From an uncultured Emticicia sp. (GTDB lineage Bacteria; Bacteroidota; Bacteroidia; Cytophagales; Spirosomataceae), in the NCBI RefSeq assembly GCF_937903345.1, contig NZ_CALCZQ010000036.1, positions 1 through 25,582 of the forward strand: DNA of 25,582 nt. The letters are read 5' to 3'. A program made the position numbers and the translations under genes. Positions 8,005 to 15,249 of this stretch are shown in pieces. The first letter of the stretch is position 1; the number at the start of each line of letters is the position of its first letter. Below the pieces are notes generated by a model. The model was not told the DNA's origin. It ran no database searches and worked only from the letters and a program-made list of their open reading frames with translations.

Positions 8005-8232
8005 ATGAAAACATTGATTTCGAGTTTTGAAAATTCTGTACTTTCACCTGAACAAATGAAGAGTGTAAAAGGTGGAATTTCATGTAAAACAACTTATTAC
8101 TTTGGAAATGGTCAAACTTATTCGTCTTGGGGAGAATGTGGCTCAGATGATATAGCAGAATGCGAAAGCTACCAACCAGCATGTTCAGGAATGACATGTA
8201 GCAATGATGGTTGTAAAGGTGGTGTTTTTTAA
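8005..8232 (+). CDS. GG-leader precursor peptide with six-Cys core
   Basis: 75 residues from the ATG at 8005. An in-frame ATG at 7933 would add 24 residues made of flank sequence, so it is rejected. The leader (1-24) is MKTLISSFENSVLSPEQMKSVKGG, with the double glycine expected for C39-peptidase cleavage. The ~51-residue core starts ISCKTTYYFG and has six Cys (SCK, GEC, AEC, PAC, MTC, DGC), with Gly/Ser between. It is a secreted, probably disulfide-bonded peptide of unknown activity. A hairpin and TlpA gene follow. The leader is nearly identical to that at 15250, whereas the core is unrelated. Confidence 0.82.
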   Translation: MKTLISSFENSVLSPEQMKSVKGGISCKTTYYFGNGQTYSSWGECGSDDIAECESYQPACSGMTCSNDGCKGGVF

Positions 8233-8256
8233 AAGCTATCATATTAAACAATTAAT

Positions 8257-8281
8257 ATGCCCATTTGCTAAATTTGGGCAT
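8257..8281 (+). terminator. Hairpin between precursor and TlpA
   Basis: ATGCCCA (8257-8263) and TGGGCAT (8275-8281) form a perfect 7-base stem with an AT loop. No U-tract follows. It may attenuate transcription into the TlpA gene 20 bases downstream. Confidence 0.5.
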
Positions 8282-8300
8282 GTTATTACAAAAAATAATC

Positions 8301-9683
8301 ATGAAAAAAAATTTATTACTAAAAACATTATATTTCTGTCTTTTAGAATTAGTTACTATGCAAACTTATTGCCAAATAAGCAATGTTGCCGTTTTGTATG
8401 CCAGTTCAGACAATGAACAGGAAATAAATTTAAATTATCATACAAAATTTAGAAATCCCGATTCAAAACATTTTGAAAAACATAATCATAAATATAAACC
8501 TTTAATATTAGATGTCGAACAACCAACGTTAATCATTTTTAATAAGGGATTTTTAAAGGATTTTCCAATTCTGTTATTCAAAGGTGACACAGTAAAGGTA
8601 AATGCCCAGAAACAAGGATTTATTTTTGAGGGAAAAAGACTAATTGAATGGGATATTTTACTAACAAGTGAGAGTAAAGGTATTGGCATCTCTTTACCTT
8701 ATGATAGAAATTTTAAATTAGATTTAAGCGAATGTAAACAATTATTGGAAAAACGCTTAATTTCCTTAAATGAACAATCAAATATTGTAAGCTCTGAGTT
8801 TATTTCTTTTATGAAAAAAGAGTATGAATATCAATATATTGCATCAACTTATTCAAATATAGACATTCAACATAATGAAATAGCTTATAATGAATTAAAG
8901 AAGTTTGAAAGTATTTTATTGTCAGATTCAGTTAACAATGGTTCTAAATGGTATTTGCCTGCCTTATATACTTATTGTAAAGTAGTTAGTAAATGTAACT
9001 ATCCTTCACTTAGTCCAGAAATTTTTCCACCACTTTTTGAATTTGCATTACATACTCTCTCAGGAACGTCAAAAGATTTAATGCTTTTCTATCTTCTACA
9101 AGAACAAATAATAATAACTAAAGACTTCGAATTAGCACCCGAAAAGTATTGGGATTATTTAGAAACATTTAATAAAGTATGTAGTGATTTAGATTATACA
9201 AATTTCATTAAAAAAATAATAACAAAAGGTAAAACCATACCCCAAAGTGTATTAAATGATAGGTTAGAAAGCATCGACTTCCAAAATGTATCATTAAATG
9301 AGTTAATTTCAAAAAATGGAGATAGATATAAGTTTATTTATATTGATTTATGGGCAAGTTGGTGTAAGCCTTGTCTAGAAGAATTAAAATATTCAAAAAA
9401 AAATCAAGATACTTTAGCGAAATATGATGTATTACAAGTATATATTTCCTTAGATAAGGATAAAGAAAAATGGCTTCAAACGTTAAAAGATTATAATCTA
9501 ACAGGTAATAATGTTATAAATTTTAATTTAAACTCAAACTCTGAATTATTTAAGTTTATCTCTCCAGAAGAAATTATACCTAAATATATATTATTGGACA
9601 AAAAAGGTAAGTTAATAAGCTTAAATTTCTTACTACCAAGCGATAAGAGATTTATAACGGCAATATCAAGACTAATCAAATAA
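8301..9683 (+). CDS. Secreted TlpA-like thioredoxin-domain protein (CKPC)
   Basis: 460 residues from the ATG at 8301, chosen over an in-frame ATG at 8265 because it begins the signal peptide (MKKNLLLKTLYFCLLELV...TYCQ). An N-terminal domain (~25-110) holds beta-type sequence with GDTVKV, a helical middle (~140-310) follows, then a thioredoxin domain (~320-460) with DLWASWCKPC; the redox pair is C355/C358. The architecture matches the proteins at 15558 and 17421 with low overall similarity. Lys in the CxxC dipeptide is unusual. It lies after the six-Cys precursor and before another Cys-rich small gene at 9700. A role on the cognate peptide's thiols is inferred. Confidence 0.87.
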   Translation: MKKNLLLKTLYFCLLELVTMQTYCQISNVAVLYASSDNEQEINLNYHTKFRNPDSKHFEKHNHKYKPLILDVEQPTLIIFNKGFLKDFPILLFKGDTVKVNAQKQGFIFEGKRLIEWDILLTSESKGIGISLPYDRNFKLDLSECKQLLEKRLISLNEQSNIVSSEFISFMKKEYEYQYIASTYSNIDIQHNEIAYNELKKFESILLSDSVNNGSKWYLPALYTYCKVVSKCNYPSLSPEIFPPLFEFALHTLSGTSKDLMLFYLLQEQIIITKDFELAPEKYWDYLETFNKVCSDLDYTNFIKKIITKGKTIPQSVLNDRLESIDFQNVSLNELISKNGDRYKFIYIDLWASWCKPCLEELKYSKKNQDTLAKYDVLQVYISLDKDKEKWLQTLKDYNLTGNNVINFNLNSNSELFKFISPEEIIPKYILLDKKGKLISLNFLLPSDKRFITAISRLIK

Positions 9684-9699
9684 TAAATCATTTATTGAA

Positions 9700-9945
9700 A
9701 TGAAATTGAAATTTATAACGGTTTTGACATCTGCTGAAATACTTTCTAACGATGTTATAACGAATATTAAATCAGGGAAATGCCAAAAATTTGAAAATCC
9801 AATTTCTTATGAATGTAAATGCGAAAATGGACAGTCTTTTCAGGCAGTAATTACAGATGATTGTGATATTGATTTTTATCGAACGCATTTCTGTAACGGC
9901 GAAAATATGGTATGTAATAGTATTGAGCAAATGGATTCTAATTGA
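9700..9945 (+). CDS. Small six-Cys peptide with a degenerate GG-type leader
   Basis: 81 residues, 16 bases after the TlpA stop. The first 27 residues (ending EILSNDVITNIKSGKC) align loosely with the GG leaders ending VLSPEQMKSVKGGISC, with SG in place of GG. The remainder has six Cys (GKC, YECKC, DDC, HFC, MVC). I read it as a second precursor in this module, possibly with a changed processing site. The family is not otherwise recognised. The alternative is an unrelated small secreted protein, but the N-terminus is not a normal Sec signal. Confidence 0.55.
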   Translation: MKLKFITVLTSAEILSNDVITNIKSGKCQKFENPISYECKCENGQSFQAVITDDCDIDFYRTHFCNGENMVCNSIEQMDSN

Positions 9946-10111
9946 ATTGTTAAATAAAATCGTACGATATACAGCTAATCCAAACAATACGAGTAAATAG
10001 GTGGAAAAAGCATCGAACAATAATGAGTTACCTATTATGAAAGGTTGACAAATGGGTATCAAACTTGAAGCTCAAGAACATATCAACAAAACTCTCCAAC
10101 AATCAAAATAG

Positions 10112-10369
10112 ATGAAAACTCAAAAAGTTATTTCTAATAAAAAAAAATTAAAACTCAATGATGCGATGCTTTCACGTTCTTAAATGAAAGAAGTGAAGGG
10201 CGGATTGGAGTATTGGGAAGAAGGTGGTATGGGTAGTTATACTGTATCATGCACAGTCGGTAGTATCACAAAGTCTTGTACAAGTACATCAGGGCATTGT
10301 TCAACCAGCCCTTACGGTGCTACAGAAGTTTGGGTTCGTTGCGACAACGATGCAAAACTTACTTGTTAA
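10112..10369 (+). pseudogene. Precursor peptide of grasp-with-spasm type, leader interrupted by a stop
   Basis: ATG at 10112 starts a Lys-rich leader (MKTQKVISNKKKLKLND) that runs into AMLSRS, a TAA (codon 24), then MKEVKGGLEYWEEGG. The copy at 11997 reads CAA (Gln) at the same codon, so the stop is a single C-to-T change. The core continues for ~50 residues with five Cys and many Ser/Thr (SCTVGSITKSCTSTSGHC, ending KLTC). Reinitiation at the ATG at 10184 would yield a 61-residue product without most of the leader. The leader type matches natural-product precursors of grasp-with-spasm systems. It is followed by a hairpin and a (frameshifted) TlpA gene. Confidence 0.7.
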
Positions 10370-10381
10370 TTTTTTTAAATT

Positions 10382-10404
10382 GTATCGTAACTAAATTACG
10401 ATAC
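10382..10404 (+). terminator. Hairpin between precursor and TlpA
   Basis: GTATCGTAA (10382-10390) and TTACGATAC (10396-10404) form a perfect 9-base stem with a 5-base loop, 12 bases after the precursor stop. Confidence 0.6.
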
Positions 10405-10473
10405 CACTTAAAAAACATATTTTCCATCTTAATTAATACGAAATATAATTATTTATCAAACTTACACTTTAAG

Positions 10474-11740
10474 ATGAAAATTTTATACTACACTTTTATA
10501 TTAAAGGTATTTTTTTGTAATCCTATTTATTCGCAAGTAAGTATAATTAAAATACCATTATTAAAAAAAAGATGGTCTTGGAAATCTTAGCGGAGGACTA
10601 AATCATATTAATCTGCTTACCCCCGCCCCCTCAAATCTAATAATTCCACAAGATATTTCAGAAAATATAATAAAAAGATATAGTATTCAAAAAGAACAAT
10701 TACTATATGAAGAGCTAAAACAAAATGTAATAAATCAAGTAGAATTTGAAAAAGCATTATTAAGGATTGGAAAACCTGAATATAGACAATTATCTTTCAA
10801 CCATTTTATTGATATTTTGTTAGGAACTGACAAAATTGGTAGAAGAATATTAATCATTGACAGAAACAGAGATTTGAATTTTATTAATGATGATATTATT
10901 TATACTAAGGTTGATGAAAACTATAAGACAGAATTAGAGTTTCAATTTTTTGCGAATAATAGAATATTTGAGAAAAAAGTTTTTATTGAATTTACTTTTG
11001 CTAATAAAAATGTTAAATATGGTACTGAGATAGAAAATAAATATTTTATTTTAATAGGATTAAACGAGCATAAAAACGGAAAATTCACTTATGATGAGAC
11101 TGATTTTTTTGTTGAATTAAACAATACTTTTGTTTTTGGAACTTACAAAAAAACATTAGTCCAGTCTCTTATTAGTGATTCAAAGAATCAACATAAACAA
11201 TCTTACAAAATAGGAGACATATATAAAACAAAAAATCAATATTTTAAATTAGACAGTATTTCTATTGAGGGTGATACACTTTACTTAAAAGTCTTTCCTA
11301 ATATGAAAGACTTAATTGGTTTTCGTGAAGGGTGGATTGCTCCTAAAATTACAGCAAAGGATACTTTTAACGATATCATCAATGTTAATTATACAAAGAA
11401 TAAATATACACTCATTGACTTTTGGGCAAGTTTGTGTAAACCTTGTAGAGAGAAAACACCACATTTAAAAGAATTATATAAATCATTAAAGCCAAAGGGA
11501 GTTAGTATATATGTTGTTTCATTAGATGATGAACACATATCTTGGATAAATGCAATTAAAAAGGACAAAATAGAATGGAAAACTATCTCAGATTTGAAAG
11601 GCTGGGAAAGCAAAATTGTTAAAGATTTCAATATTGAATCTATACCCTTATATATATTAATTGATGAAAATGGGAGGATAGTTTTAAGAGAAACAAATTT
11701 TGAAACTCTAAAAATAGAAATTAGAAAAATTATTAATTAA
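10474..11740 (+). pseudogene. TlpA-like thioredoxin-domain gene with a poly-A frameshift
   Basis: ATG at 10474 starts a signal peptide (MKILYYTFILKVFFCNPIYSQ). The frame breaks after IIKIPLLKK at a run of eight A (10563-10570). Removing one A joins it to DGLGNLSGGLNHINLLTP and an open frame to 11740, about 420 residues in all. The C-terminal thioredoxin domain has FWASLCKPC (Cys codons at 11435 and 11444), where the usual Trp before the first Cys is Leu, and SIPLYILIDENG near the end. With a single lesion in a homopolymer it may be a true recent mutation, phase variation, transcriptional slippage or a sequencing error. The downstream part alone (from ~10817) lacks a signal peptide. Confidence 0.75.
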
Positions 11741-11979
11741 ACTCAAAAAAATATGCCAATCAGCAGCACGAATGTATTGTAACGCATTTGCATTGCATAA
11801 TTTTTCATCAAAATTAAAACGTTCTAATAGCCCCGCCTCTGTTCGCCTTAATATAGGCAAATGATAGTTAAAGGTTTGGCTAAATTTTAATTTAGTCGGT
11901 TCGTTAGCCGTTTTAAAAACGGCATCAGCGAATGTAGGTTTTAGTAGGTTGCGTTCAGAGAACGCTATTCATACCGACT
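11741..11979 (-). repeat. Dispersed repeat with minus-strand coding remnant, copy 1
   Basis: On the - strand a ~75-codon frame without a start reads IAFSERNLLKPTFADAVFKT, then KLKFSQTFNYHLPILRRTE, and ends in ANALQYIRAADWHIF. Its first two-thirds (11819-11979) recur at 13358-13514. Nested inverted repeats (GCCGTTTT/AAAACGGC, GCGTTC/GAACGC) lie inside. I do not recognise the family. It cuts into the leader of the precursor at 11997 on its right, so it marks a recombination or insertion boundary. Confidence 0.5.
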
Positions 11980-11996
11980 GATGGCTCAGTGATGCG

Positions 11997-12248
11997 ATGC
12001 TTTCACGTTCTCAAATGAAAGAAGTGAAGGGCGGATTGGAGTATTGGGAAGAAGGTGCTAACAAATGTGTTTGTACTTTAAATGACACAATGGAGAGATG
12101 TGATGATATAATTAGATGTGTTTATGGTGGATTACATTACTTAGTTAAACAAAAACGGATGTATTTGTCCATAAAAACACCTTTTAAAGCCATAAAAATT
12201 AAAGGTGGTAGAGTTATTCTACTACCTTTAAAAATTATAATTAAATAA
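11997..12248 (+). CDS. Grasp-with-spasm-type precursor peptide, leader truncated, C-terminus probably frameshifted
   Basis: Starts at MLSRSQMKEVKGGLEYWEEG, identical to codons 19-38 of the broken precursor at 10112 apart from the stop, but the Lys-rich N-terminal part of the leader is missing: the repeat at 11741-11979 abuts it. The core begins ANKCVCTLNDTMERC and IIRCVYGG. The frame then runs through Lys/Ile-rich sequence containing a terminator-like hairpin, which is unnatural for a precursor. In another frame the segment just upstream reads NGCICP followed by TAA at about 12179, a more credible ending. So I suspect a frameshift near 12150-12165 and a true core of ~50 residues. Confidence 0.5.
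   Translation: MLSRSQMKEVKGGLEYWEEGANKCVCTLNDTMERCDDIIRCVYGGLHYLVKQKRMYLSIKTPFKAIKIKGGRVILLPLKIIIK
12201..12229 (+). terminator. Hairpin between precursor and TlpA
   Basis: AAAGGTGGTAGA (12201-12212) and TCTACTACCTTT (12218-12229) pair over 12 bases with one G-T wobble; an A-rich stretch follows. It lies inside the 3' end of the frame at 11997, which argues that the peptide really stops earlier. Confidence 0.6.
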
Positions 12249-12263
12249 AAAAATTATTAAAAA

Positions 12264-13352
12264 ATGAAGATTCTATTCTTTAGTTTGGTGGTATTAATTA
12301 GTTCAGAAAAACTAATCGCTCAAAATTATCATTTAAAAGGACGAATAAATAGGTGTAATAATAATTGGGTATTTTTATCTGATTATTACACAAATAAAAA
12401 AATAGATTCGGTTTTTTGTAAAAACGAAGAATTTTCATTTCAAGGAAAAATTGATGAGCCGAAGATGATTAAATTAACTGAATCTATGGATAAAAGCTGG
12501 TTTCCTTTTTTCATAGAAGAGGCTAATATTGAAATAATTGCTACTAAAGATTCATTATGGAATAGTAAGGTAACCGGTTCACCCCTGAATGAATTGTACA
12601 CTCAATATAATGATGGTTTCGCTCATCCGATACGCCTAAAATTAGTAGAGAATAACATAATAAAAAATTTACTTAAGCTACCTGCTGATTCTTCCCAATT
12701 AAAATTAGTGGATAAAAAAATTGACTCATTATATAATGAGTCTTTGTTAGGAACAATTAATCTAATTAAAAACAATAAGATTAGTTTTATTAGCTTATAT
12801 TTTTTAGAGATACAGTATGGTGCAATTGGATTAACTAAATCAAAAGAATTACTTTCAGAAATTGATGATAAAATTAAGAATACGCCAACAGGGAGAAAGT
12901 TAATATCAAAAATTTATAAAATAGGAACATTAAATGTTGGAGATTTAATACCCATTTTTACATTAAATGACACTAATTCAAAATTAGTATCATCTAAATC
13001 TTTTTTGGGTAAATACGTTTTTTTTGATTTTTGGGCAAGTTGGTGTGGACCCTGTAGACAAGAGCATCCCGAGTTAAAAAAAATATTTAATACTAATAAA
13101 TTTAGAAATATTGAATTTATTAGTATTTCCAAAGATGAAGATATGATAAAATGGAAAAACGCTATAATTAAAGATAAATTAACTTGGATACAACTTATTG
13201 ATGAAGAAGATAAAAATGGTTTATCTGTGTCTAATAATTTTGGTATTTTTGGTATTCCATCAAACATTCTTATAGATATAAGAGGTACTGTAGTTGCCAA
13301 AGATTTAAGTTTAAAAGAACTCTCAACATTTTTGAAAACCATTGAGAATTAA
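12264..13352 (+). CDS. Secreted DUF4369/TlpA-like thioredoxin-domain protein (CGPC)
   Basis: 362 residues. The signal peptide ends LIAQ (residue ~19). Residues 20-115 look like the DUF4369 beta-domain often fused to Bacteroidota TlpA proteins (YHLKGRINRCNNNWVFLSDY). A helical linker follows, then an AhpC/TSA-TlpA domain (~228-362) with FWASWCGPCRQEHPELKK; redox C261/C264, then IFGIPSNILID. It is the most canonical TlpA of the array. It sits after the truncated precursor and its hairpin, and before the SPASM fragment. It probably acts as a periplasmic or lipid-free thiol oxidoreductase. Confidence 0.9.
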   Translation: MKILFFSLVVLISSEKLIAQNYHLKGRINRCNNNWVFLSDYYTNKKIDSVFCKNEEFSFQGKIDEPKMIKLTESMDKSWFPFFIEEANIEIIATKDSLWNSKVTGSPLNELYTQYNDGFAHPIRLKLVENNIIKNLLKLPADSSQLKLVDKKIDSLYNESLLGTINLIKNNKISFISLYFLEIQYGAIGLTKSKELLSEIDDKIKNTPTGRKLISKIYKIGTLNVGDLIPIFTLNDTNSKLVSSKSFLGKYVFFDFWASWCGPCRQEHPELKKIFNTNKFRNIEFISISKDEDMIKWKNAIIKDKLTWIQLIDEEDKNGLSVSNNFGIFGIPSNILIDIRGTVVAKDLSLKELSTFLKTIEN

Positions 13353-13357
13353 CTATT

Positions 13358-13514
13358 CGTTCTCCACTCTCCCTGTTCGCTTTAATGTTGGTAAATGATA
13401 GGTGAGGATTTGGCTAAATTTCAATTCAGTCGGTGCGTTAGCCGTTTTAAAATCGGCATAAAGAATAGTTTTAGTATTGTAGGTTGCGTTCAAAGAACGC
13501 TATTCACACCGACT
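13358..13514 (-). repeat. Dispersed repeat with minus-strand coding remnant, copy 2
   Basis: About 157 bases similar to 11819-11979. On the - strand it reads IAFFERNLQY, a stop, then in a shifted frame ADFKTANAPTELKFSQILTY and HLPTLKRTG. Both copies are degenerate. Together they bracket the 11997 precursor and the 12264 TlpA gene as direct repeats, so that module could have been inserted or deleted by recombination between them. Confidence 0.55.
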
Positions 13515-13582
13515 AAATTAAAAATCAGCCGAACAAATGACAACATTAAGGCTAACAGGGGAGTATCAAGAATTACCCTTCA

Positions 13583-13810
13583 ATGGATATTTCATTTGGC
13601 AATATCACTGAAATAAAGTTAAAAGATGTGTTATTAATAAACGAAATAAAACAATTCTGGAGTATTAATAAAGATTTAATAGATGTACGTAAAGATTGTG
13701 AATTTAGGTACATATGTACAGATTGTAGAGCATACATTCAAGATAAAAACAATATTTACTCTAAACCTGCAAAGTGCAATTATGATCCATATAATGCAGA
13801 ATGGTATTAA
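13583..13810 (+). pseudogene. gwsS: C-terminal SPASM fragment of a grasp-with-spasm peptide maturase
   Basis: 75 residues. The central motif DCEFRYICTDCRAY and the end KPAKCNYDPYNAEW match the C-terminus of the radical-SAM/SPASM partner (GwsS type) of grasp-with-spasm systems, where the Cys residues bind auxiliary iron-sulfur clusters. The radical-SAM core and N-terminus are absent: the frame opens only at ~13550, after repeat copy 2. The position before DCEF reads VRKDC, where family members usually have VCKDC, so one cluster ligand also appears lost. It is non-functional alone. Its presence next to LSRSQMKEVKGG precursors supports a former grasp-with-spasm locus. Confidence 0.68.
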
Positions 13811-13819
13811 AAGTTGTCT

Positions 13820-14764
13820 ATGTTTTTTTTTCTAAATATTCCCTTTGGAGATACAATTGGACAACAAACTTTTTTTTCAAATGAATATGCAAATTATAGA
13901 TGGAAAGCAGATTCATTGTATAGACTTTATCAATATAAAGCGTCAGAAATTTATTACGAAAAAGCAATCAAAGAAAAAGCTGCTAAAAGATTTAAACGAA
14001 TTTGCTATTATAACTCTTCTTTATGCCTCAAGTATACAGGGAATTTAAAAAAATCAACAAAATATTTAAAAAAATCAATTAAAATGGGAGTACGATATCC
14101 TTCTATTTTAGCTTTTAACTCTGATACCACTTTTAATTCATATAAGAATCTAAAAGAATGGAAATATATTATCAAGAAAATGTCGAAAAACATTAATGTT
14201 TATTCTCAAATTGATTCAAATTTTAGAACATTGCTTTTAAATTGTTATAAAACAGACCAATTTTATAGAAATCCCCCAAAATCCTTTAAAGATAGTTTAG
14301 CAAATTTTTATGATAATAGACAGATTGATTCAATAGTATATTCCACACTATTAAGTACAGACCATACAAACCAATTATTATTGCAAAATATAATAAAAAA
14401 AAGATGGATTGGTTTAAAGTCGGTTGGAGAAGATGGTGATCAAGCAGTTTGGTTAATAGTGCAACATGCTGATACAAATATTGAATTTCAAAAAAAAAGC
14501 TTAAAACTAATTGAAAAAGCCATAATTAATGACAATACAAGAATAAAAAACTATCCTTATTTAGTTGATAGGCTTTTAATAAATAATCAAGAAAAGCAAA
14601 TTTTTGGTACTCAGTTTAGAGAAGTCCATACAAATGGTAAAGCTACTTTGAATATTTTGCCATTAAGAGATCAAAATATGGTTGATAAATATAGAAATTG
14701 TTTTGGATTAGAAACAGTAGATGAATACTTAAAATATGCTAAGAGTAGATTTAAGTTTGAATAA
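13820..14764 (+). CDS. DUF6624-family protein
   Basis: 314 residues from the ATG at 13820; a TTG two codons earlier is possible. A hydrophobic N-terminus (~1-10) is followed by a Tyr/Lys-rich helical, TPR-like part (~15-85). A C-terminal DUF6624-type domain (~110-314) carries GEDGDQAVWLIVQHAD, then YLVDRLLIN, QIFGTQF and a final VDKYRNCFGLETVDEYLKY. The function of the family is unknown. It starts 10 bases after the SPASM fragment and in the same frame, so it was likely the next gene of that operon and appears intact. Confidence 0.72.
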   Translation: MFFFLNIPFGDTIGQQTFFSNEYANYRWKADSLYRLYQYKASEIYYEKAIKEKAAKRFKRICYYNSSLCLKYTGNLKKSTKYLKKSIKMGVRYPSILAFNSDTTFNSYKNLKEWKYIIKKMSKNINVYSQIDSNFRTLLLNCYKTDQFYRNPPKSFKDSLANFYDNRQIDSIVYSTLLSTDHTNQLLLQNIIKKRWIGLKSVGEDGDQAVWLIVQHADTNIEFQKKSLKLIEKAIINDNTRIKNYPYLVDRLLINNQEKQIFGTQFREVHTNGKATLNILPLRDQNMVDKYRNCFGLETVDEYLKYAKSRFKFE

Positions 14765-14782
14765 AACATCAAATAAATAGCA

Positions 14783-14938
14783 ATGTCATTCCCATATTAC
14801 CAACAACACGAAACTATGGATTGTGGTCCCACCTGCCTACGTATGGTAGCAAAGCACTATGGGCGAGTGTTTTCTATATAAAAGCTACGTGAGGCAACAC
14901 AAATAGGCAAAGAAGGTTTCCACAAAAATCATCTGTAA
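14783..14938 (+). pseudogene. C39-peptidase ABC exporter 5' fragment, copy D (best preserved)
   Basis: ATG at 14783 reads MSFPYYQQHETMDCGPTCLR and then MVAKHYGRVFSI, the classic start of a C39 peptidase domain with the catalytic Cys (residue 14) and oxyanion-Gln region intact. A TAA at 14879 replaces the CAA (Gln) of copy C. The frame then continues KLREATQIGKEGF to the shared end at 14936-14938. The His/Asp part of the triad, the membrane domain and the ATPase are absent. It shows what the parental gene was. Confidence 0.8.
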
Positions 14939-14954
14939 AGTTTTAAAATATATC

Positions 14955-14966
14955 TTGTTATGACAA
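14955..14966 (+). promoter_or_regulatory. Palindrome TTGTTATGACAA, copy D (one mismatch)
   Basis: Same position as the perfect TTGTCATGACAA in copies A-C, with one C-to-T change. Confidence 0.3.
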
Positions 14967-15200
14967 TGATTTATTAAAAGCAGATTTTATGTGTTTATTT
15001 GGCAAAGCCTTAACCCACAACCAAGTTTTTACTTTCAAAAACCATTTTAGTATCGGTAAATACCACATTTGTATAATTTTATTGCTACTCTGATATTCTT
15101 ATTTAAACTTTAAGCAATCAAATATTAAGTCATTTGAAAGATTGTGCATATCATATTTTTTAGTTGTTTAAAACGGATTAAAAAATAATTACCCACAATG

Positions 15201-15212
15201 GATTTGCAAATC
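15201..15212 (+). promoter_or_regulatory. Palindrome GATTTGCAAATC before leader, copy D
   Basis: A perfect 12-base palindrome 37 bases before the precursor start. It is one T and one A shorter than copy B, on opposite sides of the axis, so symmetry is kept. Confidence 0.35.
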
Positions 15213-15249
15213 AAAAATAAATAAATTTTTGACTTAAAATTTTAAAAAA

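Larger units (their letters stand above)
14939..15249 (+). repeat. Conserved module flank, copy D
   Basis: About 310 bases with no convincing gene, closely matching copy C and, more loosely, copy B. It carries TTGTTATGACAA at 14955, GGCAAAGCCTTAACCCACAA, TAGTATCGGTAAATACCACA and the palindrome at 15201, and ends in the A-rich lead-in to the precursor ATG at 15250. Confidence 0.78.

Noticed and set aside
7997..8251. Minus-strand 84-codon frame opposite the six-Cys precursor
   Set aside because: It has no recognisable protein features and overlaps a clear GG-leader gene whose leader is conserved elsewhere.
9959..9968. Palindrome ATCGTACGAT
   Set aside because: It occurs once only, with no conserved position relative to a gene; likely chance.
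9772..10062. Minus-strand 96-codon frame
   Set aside because: It overlaps the Cys-rich small gene at 9700, is strongly hydrophobic/Ile-rich as expected from antisense AT-rich DNA, and no family was recognised.
12914..13342. Minus-strand 142-codon frame opposite the 12264 TlpA gene
   Set aside because: It mirrors the conserved thioredoxin domain on the + strand; it is an antisense shadow produced by AT-rich codons.
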